From JADJNW01 sp964526645 (GTDB lineage Bacteria > Bacteroidota > Bacteroidia > Chitinophagales > Saprospiraceae): DNA of 64,000 nucleotides. The notes beneath the pieces are model-generated. The model was given only the letters and a program-made list of their open reading frames with translations, did not search any database and had not been told where the DNA came from. Made by a program: the position numbers and the translations under genes. The number at the start of each line of letters is the position of its first letter. The stretch's first letter is position 1. Below are positions 8,033-17,422 of the stretch, piece by piece. The stretch is taken from NCBI GenBank assembly GCA_964526645.1, contig CAZGJN010000004.1, positions 62,001 to 126,000 on the forward strand, written 5' to 3'.

Positions 8033-8476
8033 ATGCTTAAAGTTTCATACAAATTATTATTTCTACTTTTTATTGCGATATTTTCATCTGCCTGCGAAGA
8101 AGAATCAGATTATCGGGATCGGATAATAGGAATATACAATTGTAATTGCAATCATAAAGGTTTTTATTATAATGGTATTCATCATAATAATTACGCAGAA
8201 ATTCAAACTTTAGAAGAAGTTTCAATAGAAAAAACAGCCGTTGATAATGATACTTTGATTGTAATAAATCCCTATGGTAATGTCATTCTCTATAAAGACT
8301 ATTCTTTTTATGATGATAACAGGCAAGATTTTAAAAGAGATTTATCTGGAAAATTCTTTATGATTTCTGATTCTCTATTCCTTAGAGGATATAGCTTCTC
8401 AAGTGGTTTTTCAGCTGATTCTATAACATTCAGCAGAGATCATAGCTATTTATGCACTGGCAAAAAGAAAAAATAA
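8033..8476 (+). CDS. Small putative lipoprotein, unknown function
   Basis: The 147-residue product has a hydrophobic N-terminus and a lipobox with Cys21 (IFSSAC), so it is probably a membrane lipoprotein. The mature part holds a CNCNHKG cysteine cluster and a series of beta-like strands with aromatic residues (YGNVILYKDYSFYDD), reminiscent of small lipocalin-like or META-like lipoproteins, but I cannot assign a family. It precedes a TonB receptor by 40 bases on the same strand and could be cotranscribed with it. Confidence 0.6.
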   Translation: MLKVSYKLLFLLFIAIFSSACEEESDYRDRIIGIYNCNCNHKGFYYNGIHHNNYAEIQTLEEVSIEKTAVDNDTLIVINPYGNVILYKDYSFYDDNRQDFKRDLSGKFFMISDSLFLRGYSFSSGFSADSITFSRDHSYLCTGKKKK

Positions 8477-8516
8477 ATTTATAAAAACTATTATTTACCG
8501 ACTTTCATATGATAAC

Positions 8517-11054
8517 ATGAAATATGTTTTTACTTCCACTATTATATTGTTTGTAACAATTCCTTTTTTTGCTCAAACCGACCGCACCGCCCTCATCACG
8601 GGTTTGGTGAAAGATGCCCTTAGCGATGCGCCAATTGAACTGGTGACGGTGTACGTCAAGGATAAAAATATCGTTACGGAAACAGCCACAACGGGTCGCT
8701 ATCGGATTGAAGTGCCTGCTAATGAGGAGTTTATATTGATTTTTTCGCGTATCGGTTACAAAGAGGCTTCCACGCTTGTGCAAGCTATGCCCCCACGCAG
8801 CAGCAAACAGGTGGACGTGAGCATGGTCTCTTCGGATTCTGATCTGGAGGTCATCGTGCGCGCCAGCAAGGTGGAGGAATCCGGCATGATCCGAGAGGAT
8901 GTGAGCAATATGAAGCTGCTACCTACTACTACTGGAAATCTGGAGAGCATCCTGCCGCACATCGCGCTGGGCACCAGTGGCGGGCAGGGCGGGGAGCTGA
9001 CCTCGCAGTACAACGTCCGGGGTGGCAATTATGACGAGAACCTTGTCTATGTGAATGATTTTGAAATTTACCGCCCACAACTCATTCGGGCAGGGCAGCA
9101 GGAAGGCTTGACCTTTGCCAATATTGATCTCATCAACAGCCTTTCCTTTTCTTCGGGAGGTTTCGATGCTAAATACGGCGACAAATCTGCCTCTGTGCTC
9201 GATATTAAGTATAAGCGCCCCGATACCTTGGCTGGTTCTGTGAGCGCCAGCTTTTTGGGTGGTTCGGCGCATATCGAGGGGAGCACAAAAGCAGGGAAAG
9301 ACAGCTACCGGCGGTTTCGATACCTCGTGGGGGCACGCTACAAAACAACGCGCTACTTGCTCGGTACACTCGATGTAGAAGGGGAGTATATTCCCAATTT
9401 TACGGATATTCAGGCGTATCTGACCTACGATATCAATCGCGATTTACAAATCGGGGTTTTGGGCAATTACAACCGCAGTGTCTATAGATTTCAACCTACT
9501 GAGCGCAATACAGCTTTCGGTTTGGTCAACTTTGCTTTGCAACTATTCAGCGTATTTGAAGGGCAGGAAATTGATGATTTTACCACAGGCATGGGGGGCG
9601 TTTCGCTCACGTATTTACCCGATCGGGATCGCAATCCTTTCTTTTTGAAACTGTTAGCTTCTACTTTTAGGAGCGACGAAAACGAGCGATTCGATATTAT
9701 CAGCAATTATAGCCTCCGGCAGATTGAATCGGGCTTGGGGAGTGATAATTTTGGAGAAGTGATTGCTGAACTTGGGGTGGGTACGCAACAGCAATTTGTG
9801 CGCAATTTTTTGAATATTGACATCCAAAACATAGAACACAAAGGCGGGATTGAGCTACAAATAGACCATAAAAACAGTGAGACTACGAGTAGTCACTTCT
9901 TGCAATGGAGCGCTAAATTCCAGCGGGAGATCATTTCTGACCGTATCAATGAATGGGAACGACTCGACTCGGCAGGCTACTCCTTGCCTTATGATACAAC
10001 GCAGTTGCTCATTTCTAATGTACTGAAAACACGCAATAACTTGAATTCCAACCGTTTGAGTGGCTTTTTTCAAGATACCTACACCTGGCGCAAAGAAAGT
10101 GCCAGCGAAGTCAAACTGTCAGTGGGCGTAAGGGCTTCTTATTGGGATTTGAATAAGGAATTGATCATCTCGCCCAGGGCGCAGCTGTTGTATAAACCCT
10201 TGAAAAGCAAGCGGGATCTTTCTTACCGATTGGCAGGAGGCTTGTATTTTCAACCCCCGTTTTATCGGGAGATGCGTGCTTTTGATGGTGTTGTGAATAC
10301 GGATTTGGTTTCGCAGAAATCTTTTCACATTGTAGGTGGTATGACCTTCGATTTTTATATGGGCAAACAAAATCCTAAGAAATTTCGGCTCATCACCGAG
10401 GCATACTACAAGCAACTGTGGGATATGGTGTCCTACGAGATTGAAAATGTGCGGATTCGCTACTCCGGGCAAAACGACGCAAGCGGCTACATAACGGGCT
10501 TGGATTTGCGCATCAACGGCGAATTTGTACCGGGTGCAGAATCCTGGATCAACCTCTCGTTTTTGCGTGCGCGGGAAAAGCTCGATGGTGTCCAGCACCT
10601 GCGCAGGGAAATCGGTCAGGAGGCAGCAACGGTGGTGAAGGATGTGCCTCGCCCTACGGACCAGTTGCTCACGCTGGCTGTGTTTTTTCAAGATTATCTG
10701 CCCAAAAATGAAAACTTCAAGATGAATCTCAATTTTACGCTCGGTACAGGTTTGCCTTTTGGTTTGTTGGGCAACAACCGCGTGTACCGCAATACCTATC
10801 GTTTTGATCCGTATCACCGCATTGACATTGGTTTCTCCGCCTTGCTTTGGGATAAATCAAGATGGGCAAAAAGCCCGCGCCATCCCCTTCGCTTTACCAA
10901 GAATACCTGGCTGAGCTTGGAGGTATTCAACTTAATGCAGGTGCAAAACCAAGCGGGCAATACCTGGATCAAGACGATTTTGCAGCAACAATATGCGATT
11001 CCTAATTTTCTGACCTCCAGGCGGGTTAACTTGAGGATGCGAATGGATTTTTGA
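8517..11054 (+). CDS. TonB-dependent receptor with carboxypeptidase-regulatory-like domain
   Basis: The 845-residue product is an outer-membrane transporter. It has a signal peptide (cleavage near FFAQ), an Ig-like carboxypeptidase-regulatory domain (about 25-105: ITGLVKDALSDAPIELVTVY), a plug domain (about 125-225: YNVRGGNYDENLVYVNDFEI and the GGFDAKYGDKSASVLDI strand) and a long barrel ending in an aromatic residue (NLRMRMDF), as outer-membrane barrels do. No SusD or DUF4249 partner lies next to it, so the substrate cannot be inferred. Energy would come from an ExbBD-TonB complex such as that encoded at 61-63 kb. Confidence 0.92.
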   Translation: MKYVFTSTIILFVTIPFFAQTDRTALITGLVKDALSDAPIELVTVYVKDKNIVTETATTGRYRIEVPANEEFILIFSRIGYKEASTLVQAMPPRSSKQVDVSMVSSDSDLEVIVRASKVEESGMIREDVSNMKLLPTTTGNLESILPHIALGTSGGQGGELTSQYNVRGGNYDENLVYVNDFEIYRPQLIRAGQQEGLTFANIDLINSLSFSSGGFDAKYGDKSASVLDIKYKRPDTLAGSVSASFLGGSAHIEGSTKAGKDSYRRFRYLVGARYKTTRYLLGTLDVEGEYIPNFTDIQAYLTYDINRDLQIGVLGNYNRSVYRFQPTERNTAFGLVNFALQLFSVFEGQEIDDFTTGMGGVSLTYLPDRDRNPFFLKLLASTFRSDENERFDIISNYSLRQIESGLGSDNFGEVIAELGVGTQQQFVRNFLNIDIQNIEHKGGIELQIDHKNSETTSSHFLQWSAKFQREIISDRINEWERLDSAGYSLPYDTTQLLISNVLKTRNNLNSNRLSGFFQDTYTWRKESASEVKLSVGVRASYWDLNKELIISPRAQLLYKPLKSKRDLSYRLAGGLYFQPPFYREMRAFDGVVNTDLVSQKSFHIVGGMTFDFYMGKQNPKKFRLITEAYYKQLWDMVSYEIENVRIRYSGQNDASGYITGLDLRINGEFVPGAESWINLSFLRAREKLDGVQHLRREIGQEAATVVKDVPRPTDQLLTLAVFFQDYLPKNENFKMNLNFTLGTGLPFGLLGNNRVYRNTYRFDPYHRIDIGFSALLWDKSRWAKSPRHPLRFTKNTWLSLEVFNLMQVQNQAGNTWIKTILQQQYAIPNFLTSRRVNLRMRMDF

Positions 11055-11060
11055 TTTTAG

Positions 11061-11120
11061 TGTTGAGGGAAGTTTTAGGAGTTGAGAAGGTTGAGTATAG
11101 CTAAACTCCTAAACCTTCTC
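11061..11120. repeat. GTTGAG-type purine repeat with alternative inverted pairings
   Basis: The stretch contains three GTTGAG or TTGAG units within 30 bases. TTTAGGAGTT (11074-11083) is perfectly complementary to AACTCCTAAA (11104-11113), and GAGAAGGTT (11084-11092) to AACCTTCTC (11112-11120). The two helices overlap at 11112-11113. There is no T-run after it. A similar motif on the other strand lies at 52066-52096 before tdk. Confidence 0.5.
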
Positions 11121-11147
11121 GAGGTTCTAAACTGTAGAATAAAAATT

Positions 11148-11366
11148 ATGTCAAGACGAGCACCTAAAGATTTTGATACTCCCAAACGCCCAAGCCCGCT
11201 GCGCTTGCTACTGATCGGCGTTTTGCTGTTTGTTTTTATTTCTATAGCCCTACAAACTTGCGGCGTAAACATTATGTCCCGTTCAAAAGAAGAAAAATTA
11301 ATTGACAAGCCGCATTCGCCCGAACGCAAGGAACGCGAGGTGCCGAAGGATTTGGAAGTGGACTAA
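11148..11366 (+). CDS. Small one-TM protein, unknown
   Basis: The 72-residue product (ATG 11148) has a basic N-terminus (MSRRAPKDFDTPKRPSPL), one hydrophobic helix (about 20-38) and a charged tail rich in Lys, Glu and Pro. The upstream in-frame extension to 11082 is derived from the GTTGAG-type repeat and was not used. It is probably an inner-membrane protein of unknown role. It follows the TonB receptor by about 90 bases. Confidence 0.5.
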   Translation: MSRRAPKDFDTPKRPSPLRLLLIGVLLFVFISIALQTCGVNIMSRSKEEKLIDKPHSPERKEREVPKDLEVD

Positions 11367-11435
11367 TTGCAAGAAGCAACAAGCACTTGATTTGGCATGG
11401 TGAAAATGCGGAAAAACCTTCATAATTGCGGTATT

Positions 11436-12626
11436 TTAAGAAGGATCCTTCATCATCTCACGGTACAAATCGAAAAAATGCGGTGCGGATTGCCCGATAA
11501 AATTGCTCATGGCATTGCTCAATACTACGATCCCCACTTTGTCTTTAGGGTCAAATGCAATCTCTGTGCGGTATCCATTCACAAAGCCACCATGGTAAAT
11601 GATCGTTCGGTCGTGCATATCCAACACCCGCCAGCCCAATGCGTACCAGGCACGGCGCAGGCTGCCATTCCAGTCGCGCATCTCCCGCAAATTGACTTCC
11701 ACATGCGGCTGAAAGATGTCGTCTAATTGCTCCTGGCTGATGATATCCAGACGATTGCCCATCAATACTTGCAGCCAACAAGCCATGTCGGCAATACTTG
11801 CATTCACTCCGGCAGCGGGAATTACTTCGTAATAGTTTCTGGCGATCTCAATAGCATCATAGCCTTTACCTCTGAAATACCAGTGTGGCAATGCAACATT
11901 GGGTGTTTCCAGTATTCCATCAAAGGTAGCAGTAGCATCGTACATGCCTGCCGGCTCAAAAATGCGTTTTTCCAAGAGTTCGGCGTAGCTGGTATCAGTA
12001 GCCTCTTTTATCACATCCCCGATTAGGCTATACACTACATTTTGATAATTGTAATAAACCCCAAGTGGATGCGTGGGTTTTACCCTTTTTAGCTTGGGCA
12101 AAATTTCGTCGTAGTACCAACCCTGATTGAGCAAATTGGAATAAGCGTGCCGCGGTAAGCCCGAAGTATGGCTCAAGATGTGCCGAATACTCATATTTTG
12201 AGTATGCTCTTTGCTATTTACCTCGAAATCGGGCACATAATCAATGATTCTATCATCCCAATCGAGTTTTTCTTCTTGTTTGAGGATAGAAGCTAACACC
12301 GGTGCGAAACCTTTGGAAAGCGAAGCCAGCCTGAAAACCGTATGCACACTGACGCTATCGCTCGTCTTGGCTTGTTTTACACCAAAACCCTTGAGCAGCA
12401 CAGGGGTATCGCCTTTTACAATTGCTACTGCCACGCCAGGAATAGCCTCGTCCGACATAGAACGCCGCACGAATGCCTCATATTGATCACGCAAACGCTG
12501 CCACTCCGGGGCAAGCTGTTCCTGTACGATTGGGGTATGCCGCGAGAAAAACCGCTTCCAGATGGTATTGTTAGCGGGTACACAAAAGGCAAGCAATGCG
12601 ATTGCTGCCAAAAATAGCTTTTTCAT
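11436..12626 (-). CDS. Beta-lactamase-like serine hydrolase (class C/PBP family)
   Basis: The 396-residue exported protein belongs to the beta-lactamase/penicillin-binding-protein-like family (Pfam Beta-lactamase). A signal peptide precedes the domain. The nucleophile motif SxxK is S102-L-S-K105 in FRLASLSKG; the second motif is YQN in YYNYQNVVYSLIGD, and the third is HGG in IIYHGGFVNGYRTEIAF. The family includes class C beta-lactamases, esterases and D-aminopeptidases, so the substrate is unknown; many Bacteroidota carry several such paralogues with no resistance role. The gene stands alone between two plus-strand genes. Confidence 0.9.
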   Translation of the reverse strand: MKKLFLAAIALLAFCVPANNTIWKRFFSRHTPIVQEQLAPEWQRLRDQYEAFVRRSMSDEAIPGVAVAIVKGDTPVLLKGFGVKQAKTSDSVSVHTVFRLASLSKGFAPVLASILKQEEKLDWDDRIIDYVPDFEVNSKEHTQNMSIRHILSHTSGLPRHAYSNLLNQGWYYDEILPKLKRVKPTHPLGVYYNYQNVVYSLIGDVIKEATDTSYAELLEKRIFEPAGMYDATATFDGILETPNVALPHWYFRGKGYDAIEIARNYYEVIPAAGVNASIADMACWLQVLMGNRLDIISQEQLDDIFQPHVEVNLREMRDWNGSLRRAWYALGWRVLDMHDRTIIYHGGFVNGYRTEIAFDPKDKVGIVVLSNAMSNFIGQSAPHFFDLYREMMKDPS

Positions 12627-12883
12627 TTCTTCAAAGAAATTTGTTCCGGGATTATGTTTTGGTAACGCAGGACTTGCCCGAAAGTTACACTGGCAGTTGC
12701 AAAAGGTGGAAACACCAGCAGGCTAAACCTTTGATTTTTAATGCGATTGATTTTTTTTAAAAATATGTTAAGGTTATGTCAAACATTTTCGCTTAGGAAA
12801 AATTTATATCCTGGTTTTTGTCAAATGGTTTATCCAAGAAAAGCCTTGTAAAATTTTAGTAAAAAAATCAACGCTGTAACTTT

Positions 12884-15400
12884 ATGAAGAATTTATTAAC
12901 ATGTATCCTTTTGTTATTAATCGGAATTGCTACAGAAACCTGGGCACAACAAGGTCCGCCGCCAGGTGTGGGGGGTAGAGGTGGTTTTCAGAAAGGTCCA
13001 TCTATCACGGGTAAAATATCGGGAGATTTGATTGACTCTATGACGAATTTGCCGGTGGAGTTTGCTACCGTGGTGCTGATTGATACAAAAAGTAAAAAGG
13101 AACTGGATGGGACTATCACGGATGACAAGGGGAAATTTGTGTTGCAAAATGTGAAATTGGGCAAATACGAACTGCATTTTTCTTTTTTGGGATACAAACC
13201 AAAATCCATACAAGAAATTGAATTGACCCCCGAAAAGCCGGATTACCAAGTGGCATCCGTGCCGCTTAGTCCGGAAGGGGTGCTCCTGGCAGAGGTGGAA
13301 GTGACGGGCAAGGCAGCCGTAGTGGAAAATCGGATTGACAAGCTGGTTTATAATGCCGATAAAGACGTGACCTCCGTGGGCGGTGATGCTTCCAATGTTT
13401 TGCAAAAAGTGCCACTCCTTTCCGTGGACGCGGAGGGCAATGTCTCGCTGAGAGGCTCCTCGAATATACAAATTTTGATTAATGGGAAGCCTTCTACTCT
13501 TTTTTCCAGCAACCCGGCTGATGCCTTGCGCACCATTCCTGCGGATCAAATCAAAAGCGTTGAGGTTATTACGAATCCCACTGCCAAATACGATGGCGAG
13601 GGCTCTGGTGGCATCGTCAATATCATTACAAAAAAGCGCAATGCGGAAGGATTCACAGGCTCCGTCAACGGTTCTGTCGGCAACCGGCAGAATCGAGGAA
13701 GCCTCAATCTTAACCTGGTACGAGGTCGGTTTGGATTGAATTTTAATGGTAGCGGCTGGTACAATCCTAATCGCCCATCCTACAGCCAGTACTTCCGAGT
13801 AGATCGAGTGGAGGATCAAGAAAGAGTTTTGGAGCAGTTTGGCGAAGGCGATAGTGAATTTTATGGGCCGCGTGCGAATTTGGGCATGTTTTATGACCTC
13901 AATGCTTACAATAGTATCAGCTCAGCCGTGAGTTTTCGCGGGTTTGGTAGAAATGCAGAGAATTTGACCGATGCGACTTACACCGATCCTATTTTGGGCT
14001 TGAACCAAATATACACCCGCAGCAGCAGTTCCAAGTCATTGAACAGCGGCTTCGATTGGAATACAGATTACAAGCGTACTTTTAAAAAACCAGAACAAGA
14101 ACTAACCATTGGTTTTCAGTTGGATATGGAATTCAGCGATGCTGAAAACAGGTTCAATCAATCGGGCAACGAACAGAGCCTTTCGATTAGTAACCTTAAT
14201 GAGAACCTGGGTGTCAATTCTGAGATCACAGCGCAGCTCGATTACGTTCATCCGCTGGGCAAGGCTGTCAAGATGGAAACCGGCGCAAAGGGGATTCTTC
14301 GCCACATCAAAAGCGATTTTTTTGCTGAAAATTTCGACTTTGCCCTGAACCAGTTTGTGCGTGATCCCAATGCCTCCGATGTATTCTTTTATGACCAAAA
14401 TGTCTTTTCGGGATACCTTTCTTTCAATATGAAGTTGGGGCAGAAAATAGGGCTCATCGTAGGAAGCAGGTATGAACACACCGATATTGCAGGAGATTAT
14501 GACTTCAATGAAACGACTTTCTCCAATGCCTACGATAATTTTTTGCCGAATGCCATCTTGAGCTATAGCCTGAGCCAGATGTCGAGTATCAAAGCTTCTT
14601 ACAACAAGCGAATCCGTCGCCCGGGGCTTCGTTTTGTCAATCCTTATGTCAATCAAAGTGATCCAAGGGACGTAGAATTCGGTAATCCTGATCTTTTGCC
14701 CGAAATAACCAACCAATTCGAGTTGAATTATAGCACCTTCGTGAAAGGGATTGTGCTGAACACTTCTGTATTTTACCGCGTCACTACTGAAAGTATCGAA
14801 AGTTTCCTACTCATTGATGAAAGCGGTATCTCTCGCAATACCTTCCTCAACATTGGCGAAACCAGGTCTGTGGGTGCCAGTATGTTTACTTCAATCAATA
14901 TCAAGGAAAAGCTGGTGTTGCGTGGTAGCGCTACCGTTTCTACTTACGACTCCGAATCAATAGTGGATGGCATAGCGCTTAGCAGAACATCTGTGGTTTG
15001 GAATGGCAACCTGAACGGCACCTTGTCTTTGAAAAAAGGCTTCAAAGTGGAAGCATTCGGGTTTTACAACTCTCCGCGGCAGTCCATTCAAGGCTATCGG
15101 GCTTCTTTTTCGATGCTCAGCTTTGGCGTGCTGAAAGAATTTAACAAAAAATTCAGTATGGGCATTAATGTCGTACAACCATTCTCGCGGGATTTAGAAT
15201 TTCGCAATAGATCGGAAGGGACGAATTTTCTGCTGACCAGCCTGAATGCAGTGGCACAGCGCTCCATCGGCTTGAATGTCAACTATCGCTTTGGAAAACT
15301 GGATTTCCGCCCAAGAGGCGAACGAGGGCAGCGCAACAATGATCTCAAAAATGATGAAGATGGCGGTATGAATGGCGGCGGCACGCGCGGTGGCAGATAA
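12884..15400 (+). CDS. TonB-dependent receptor-like outer membrane protein (OMP_b-brl_3 type)
   Basis: The 838-residue product has a signal peptide ending near TWAQ, a Gly-rich linker (GPPPGVGGRGGFQKGP), a carboxypeptidase-regulatory-like domain (about 38-130), a plug (VENRIDKLVYNADKD, then LRGSSNIQILINGKP and GEGSGGIVNIITKK) and a barrel of the outer-membrane beta-barrel family 3 type. Unlike most barrels it ends in a hydrophilic tail (GGMNGGGTRGGR) rich in Gly and Arg, mirrored by the Gly-rich linker at the N-terminus. No lipoprotein partner is adjacent. The substrate is unknown; the fold assignment is strong. Confidence 0.9.
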   Translation: MKNLLTCILLLLIGIATETWAQQGPPPGVGGRGGFQKGPSITGKISGDLIDSMTNLPVEFATVVLIDTKSKKELDGTITDDKGKFVLQNVKLGKYELHFSFLGYKPKSIQEIELTPEKPDYQVASVPLSPEGVLLAEVEVTGKAAVVENRIDKLVYNADKDVTSVGGDASNVLQKVPLLSVDAEGNVSLRGSSNIQILINGKPSTLFSSNPADALRTIPADQIKSVEVITNPTAKYDGEGSGGIVNIITKKRNAEGFTGSVNGSVGNRQNRGSLNLNLVRGRFGLNFNGSGWYNPNRPSYSQYFRVDRVEDQERVLEQFGEGDSEFYGPRANLGMFYDLNAYNSISSAVSFRGFGRNAENLTDATYTDPILGLNQIYTRSSSSKSLNSGFDWNTDYKRTFKKPEQELTIGFQLDMEFSDAENRFNQSGNEQSLSISNLNENLGVNSEITAQLDYVHPLGKAVKMETGAKGILRHIKSDFFAENFDFALNQFVRDPNASDVFFYDQNVFSGYLSFNMKLGQKIGLIVGSRYEHTDIAGDYDFNETTFSNAYDNFLPNAILSYSLSQMSSIKASYNKRIRRPGLRFVNPYVNQSDPRDVEFGNPDLLPEITNQFELNYSTFVKGIVLNTSVFYRVTTESIESFLLIDESGISRNTFLNIGETRSVGASMFTSINIKEKLVLRGSATVSTYDSESIVDGIALSRTSVVWNGNLNGTLSLKKGFKVEAFGFYNSPRQSIQGYRASFSMLSFGVLKEFNKKFSMGINVVQPFSRDLEFRNRSEGTNFLLTSLNAVAQRSIGLNVNYRFGKLDFRPRGERGQRNNDLKNDEDGGMNGGGTRGGR

Positions 15401-15442
15401 AACGATTTTATTTTTTAAACATAGATGCTAACTTTGTTCTGG

Positions 15443-15472
15443 GCGCTCTTTCTATCAGAAGAGCGCTTTTTT
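15443..15472 (+). terminator. Rho-independent terminator after the TonB receptor gene
   Basis: GCGCTCTT (15443-15450) pairs with AAGAGCGC (15459-15466) and is followed by six T residues, 42 bases after the receptor stop codon. Confidence 0.85.
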
Positions 15473-15588
15473 ATTGTGATACAAATCACTGCAATCCTTG
15501 CGCCGAGGCGAGATATTTGTACGGAAAAACTGGTCGGTTTTTGTTAAAATTTGCAAAAGCAATTTACAAATCGCAAAAAAATCTTAAA

Positions 15589-15620
15589 TTGTAGGGGTGC
15601 AGCAAAATGTTCTATTTTAC
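15589..15620 (+). promoter_or_regulatory. Candidate trxA promoter
   Basis: TTG (15589-15591) is followed after 21 bases by TATTTTAC (15613-15620), which matches TAnnTTTG except at the last two bases. It lies 23 bases before the trxA ATG. Confidence 0.4.
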
Positions 15621-15643
15621 TCGCCCAAAAATAGCATCGAATC

Positions 15644-15964
15644 ATGGACAAAAAAGTATCTTTTAGCGAGCTAATCAACAGTGAGAAGCCTGTATTGGTG
15701 GATTTTTCAGCAGAATGGTGCGGTCCTTGCCGGGCAATGGCTCCTATTTTAAAAGAAGTGGCAGGCGAATTAGGCGAGGATGCCACAATTGTAAAAGTGG
15801 ACGTGGATAAGAACCAGGCGCTGGCAACCAAACTCCAGATTTACGGAGTTCCTACATTTATCCTGTTTCAAAACGGTGAAGTCAAATGGCGGCAGTCAGG
15901 GATGCAATCTGCCAATCAACTGAAGCACGTCATTCGCCAGCACATGCCTCAGGCGCATGTATAA
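15644..15964 (+). CDS. trxA: Thioredoxin
   Basis: The 106-residue cytoplasmic thioredoxin carries the redox motif WCGPC (Cys26 and Cys29) in FSAEWCGPCRAMAPILKE and the cis-proline loop YGVPTFILF. Length and motif order match bacterial thioredoxin 1, the general protein disulfide reductase that serves ribonucleotide reductase and peroxide enzymes. It follows a terminator and has its own promoter-like element, so it is probably monocistronic. There is no signal peptide. Confidence 0.96.
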   Translation: MDKKVSFSELINSEKPVLVDFSAEWCGPCRAMAPILKEVAGELGEDATIVKVDVDKNQALATKLQIYGVPTFILFQNGEVKWRQSGMQSANQLKHVIRQHMPQAHV

Positions 15965-16031
15965 CACAAAATTAACGCTACTTAAAGTGATAATTGGGTA
16001 TTTCCTATTAGTTTAGCGCAAAACTCATAGG

Positions 16032-17354
16032 ATGATCCGATTATTTGCTGTACTATCGCTCACGCTATTTTCTATTGCAGCTGGCATCGCACAAAAAGCG
16101 CTCCTTCAGTCGGGGCCCATGGTAGGGTACTCAGAGATGAGGGAAGTATTACTTTGGGTGCAAACAAAGCAAAGCGCCAAAGTACAAATTGCTTATTGGG
16201 AGCCTACCCAGCCCAACCAAAAAATGATGACCGATGCAGTGGCTACCCAAAAACAAACTGCTTTCACCGCAAAGCTGATAGCAGACCAAGTGCAACCAGG
16301 CAAGCGCTACAATTACCAGTTGCTCCTCAACGATAAGCCCGTAGAGTTGGGCTATCCTGCTACCTTTCAGTCCCAACCGCTTTGGCAGTGGCGCACGGAT
16401 GCGCCTGATTTCAAAATCGCGCTAGGGAGCTGCGCTTATGTCAATGAACCGCCTTATGACCGCCCGGGCAACCCCTATGGTGGCGATTATCATATTTTTA
16501 CTTCCATTTATCAAATGCAGCCTGACGTAATGCTTTGGTTGGGAGACAATGTGTACCTCCGCGAAGCAGATTGGTACACCCGCACGGGTATCCTGCATCG
16601 CTACACGCACTCCAGGTCTTTGCCTGAATTGCAACCCCTGCTGGCTTCTACACACCATTATGCTATTTGGGATGACCATGATTTTGGTCCGGACAACTCC
16701 GACCGCAGCTTTTTGCATAAAGACAAAACCTTCGAAGCTTTCCAGCTTTTTTGGGGAAACCCAAGCTATGGTATCAACAGCAAGCCGGGTATTACCAGCT
16801 TCTTTCAATTCAATGATATTGATTTTTTCCTCTTAGACAACCGCTACCACAGAAGCCCCGATCTTCGTATCACCGGCGAATCAGAGCTGCTCGGCGAAGA
16901 ACAGTTGGAGTGGCTGATTGATGGATTGGTGAATAGCAAAGCGCCTTTCAAAATGATTGCAATCGGCGGGCAAGTGCTGAGTACGGCTGCTGTGCATGAA
17001 AACTACATTCATTTCTATGCCGAAGAAAGGGATTATTTGCTCAAACGAATTGAAGAGGAAAATATCAAAAATGTGATTTTTCTTACCGGTGACCGCCACC
17101 ACACGGAATTGAGCCAACTGGTCAACAATAAAGGAAATACAATCTTTGATCTGACCGTATCGCCGCTCACTTCGGGCACGAGCACCAATGTGGAAACCAC
17201 CAACCTGCTCCGCGTAGAAGGCACCCTGGTGCAGCAAAGGAATTTTGGCTGGCTCGAATTTTCCGGCAAGCGCAGCGAAAGAATCCTCACCATGCGTATC
17301 TTTGATGCCAATGGGAAGGAGCTTTGGAATCGCAGTATTCGCTCCCAACCATAA
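16032..17354 (+). CDS. PhoD-like alkaline phosphatase/phosphodiesterase
   Basis: The 440-residue exported protein has a signal peptide (cleavage near GIAQ), an N-terminal Ig-like domain (about 22-125) and a metallophosphatase domain with the PhoD-like motifs IALGSCAY, LWLGDNVY, IWDDHDFGPDN and FLTGDRHHTE. These carry the metal ligands expected in the family. The enzyme probably acts on phosphodiesters or phosphomonoesters in the periplasm or at the cell surface. No Pho regulon neighbour is seen. It lies 68 bases from a DUF6503-like lipoprotein gene on the same strand. Confidence 0.92.
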   Translation: MIRLFAVLSLTLFSIAAGIAQKALLQSGPMVGYSEMREVLLWVQTKQSAKVQIAYWEPTQPNQKMMTDAVATQKQTAFTAKLIADQVQPGKRYNYQLLLNDKPVELGYPATFQSQPLWQWRTDAPDFKIALGSCAYVNEPPYDRPGNPYGGDYHIFTSIYQMQPDVMLWLGDNVYLREADWYTRTGILHRYTHSRSLPELQPLLASTHHYAIWDDHDFGPDNSDRSFLHKDKTFEAFQLFWGNPSYGINSKPGITSFFQFNDIDFFLLDNRYHRSPDLRITGESELLGEEQLEWLIDGLVNSKAPFKMIAIGGQVLSTAAVHENYIHFYAEERDYLLKRIEEENIKNVIFLTGDRHHTELSQLVNNKGNTIFDLTVSPLTSGTSTNVETTNLLRVEGTLVQQRNFGWLEFSGKRSERILTMRIFDANGKELWNRSIRSQP

Positions 17355-17422
17355 ATTATTGCTGCTTATCGCAAACAAGACAAAAAAACTAACTTTCATT
17401 ACCGATTTTTGCAAAAAAAATT

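Noticed and set aside
11436..12626. Antibiotic-resistance beta-lactamase
   Set aside because: SxxK, YxN and HxG motifs fit the broad serine hydrolase family; nothing marks it as a true beta-lactamase.
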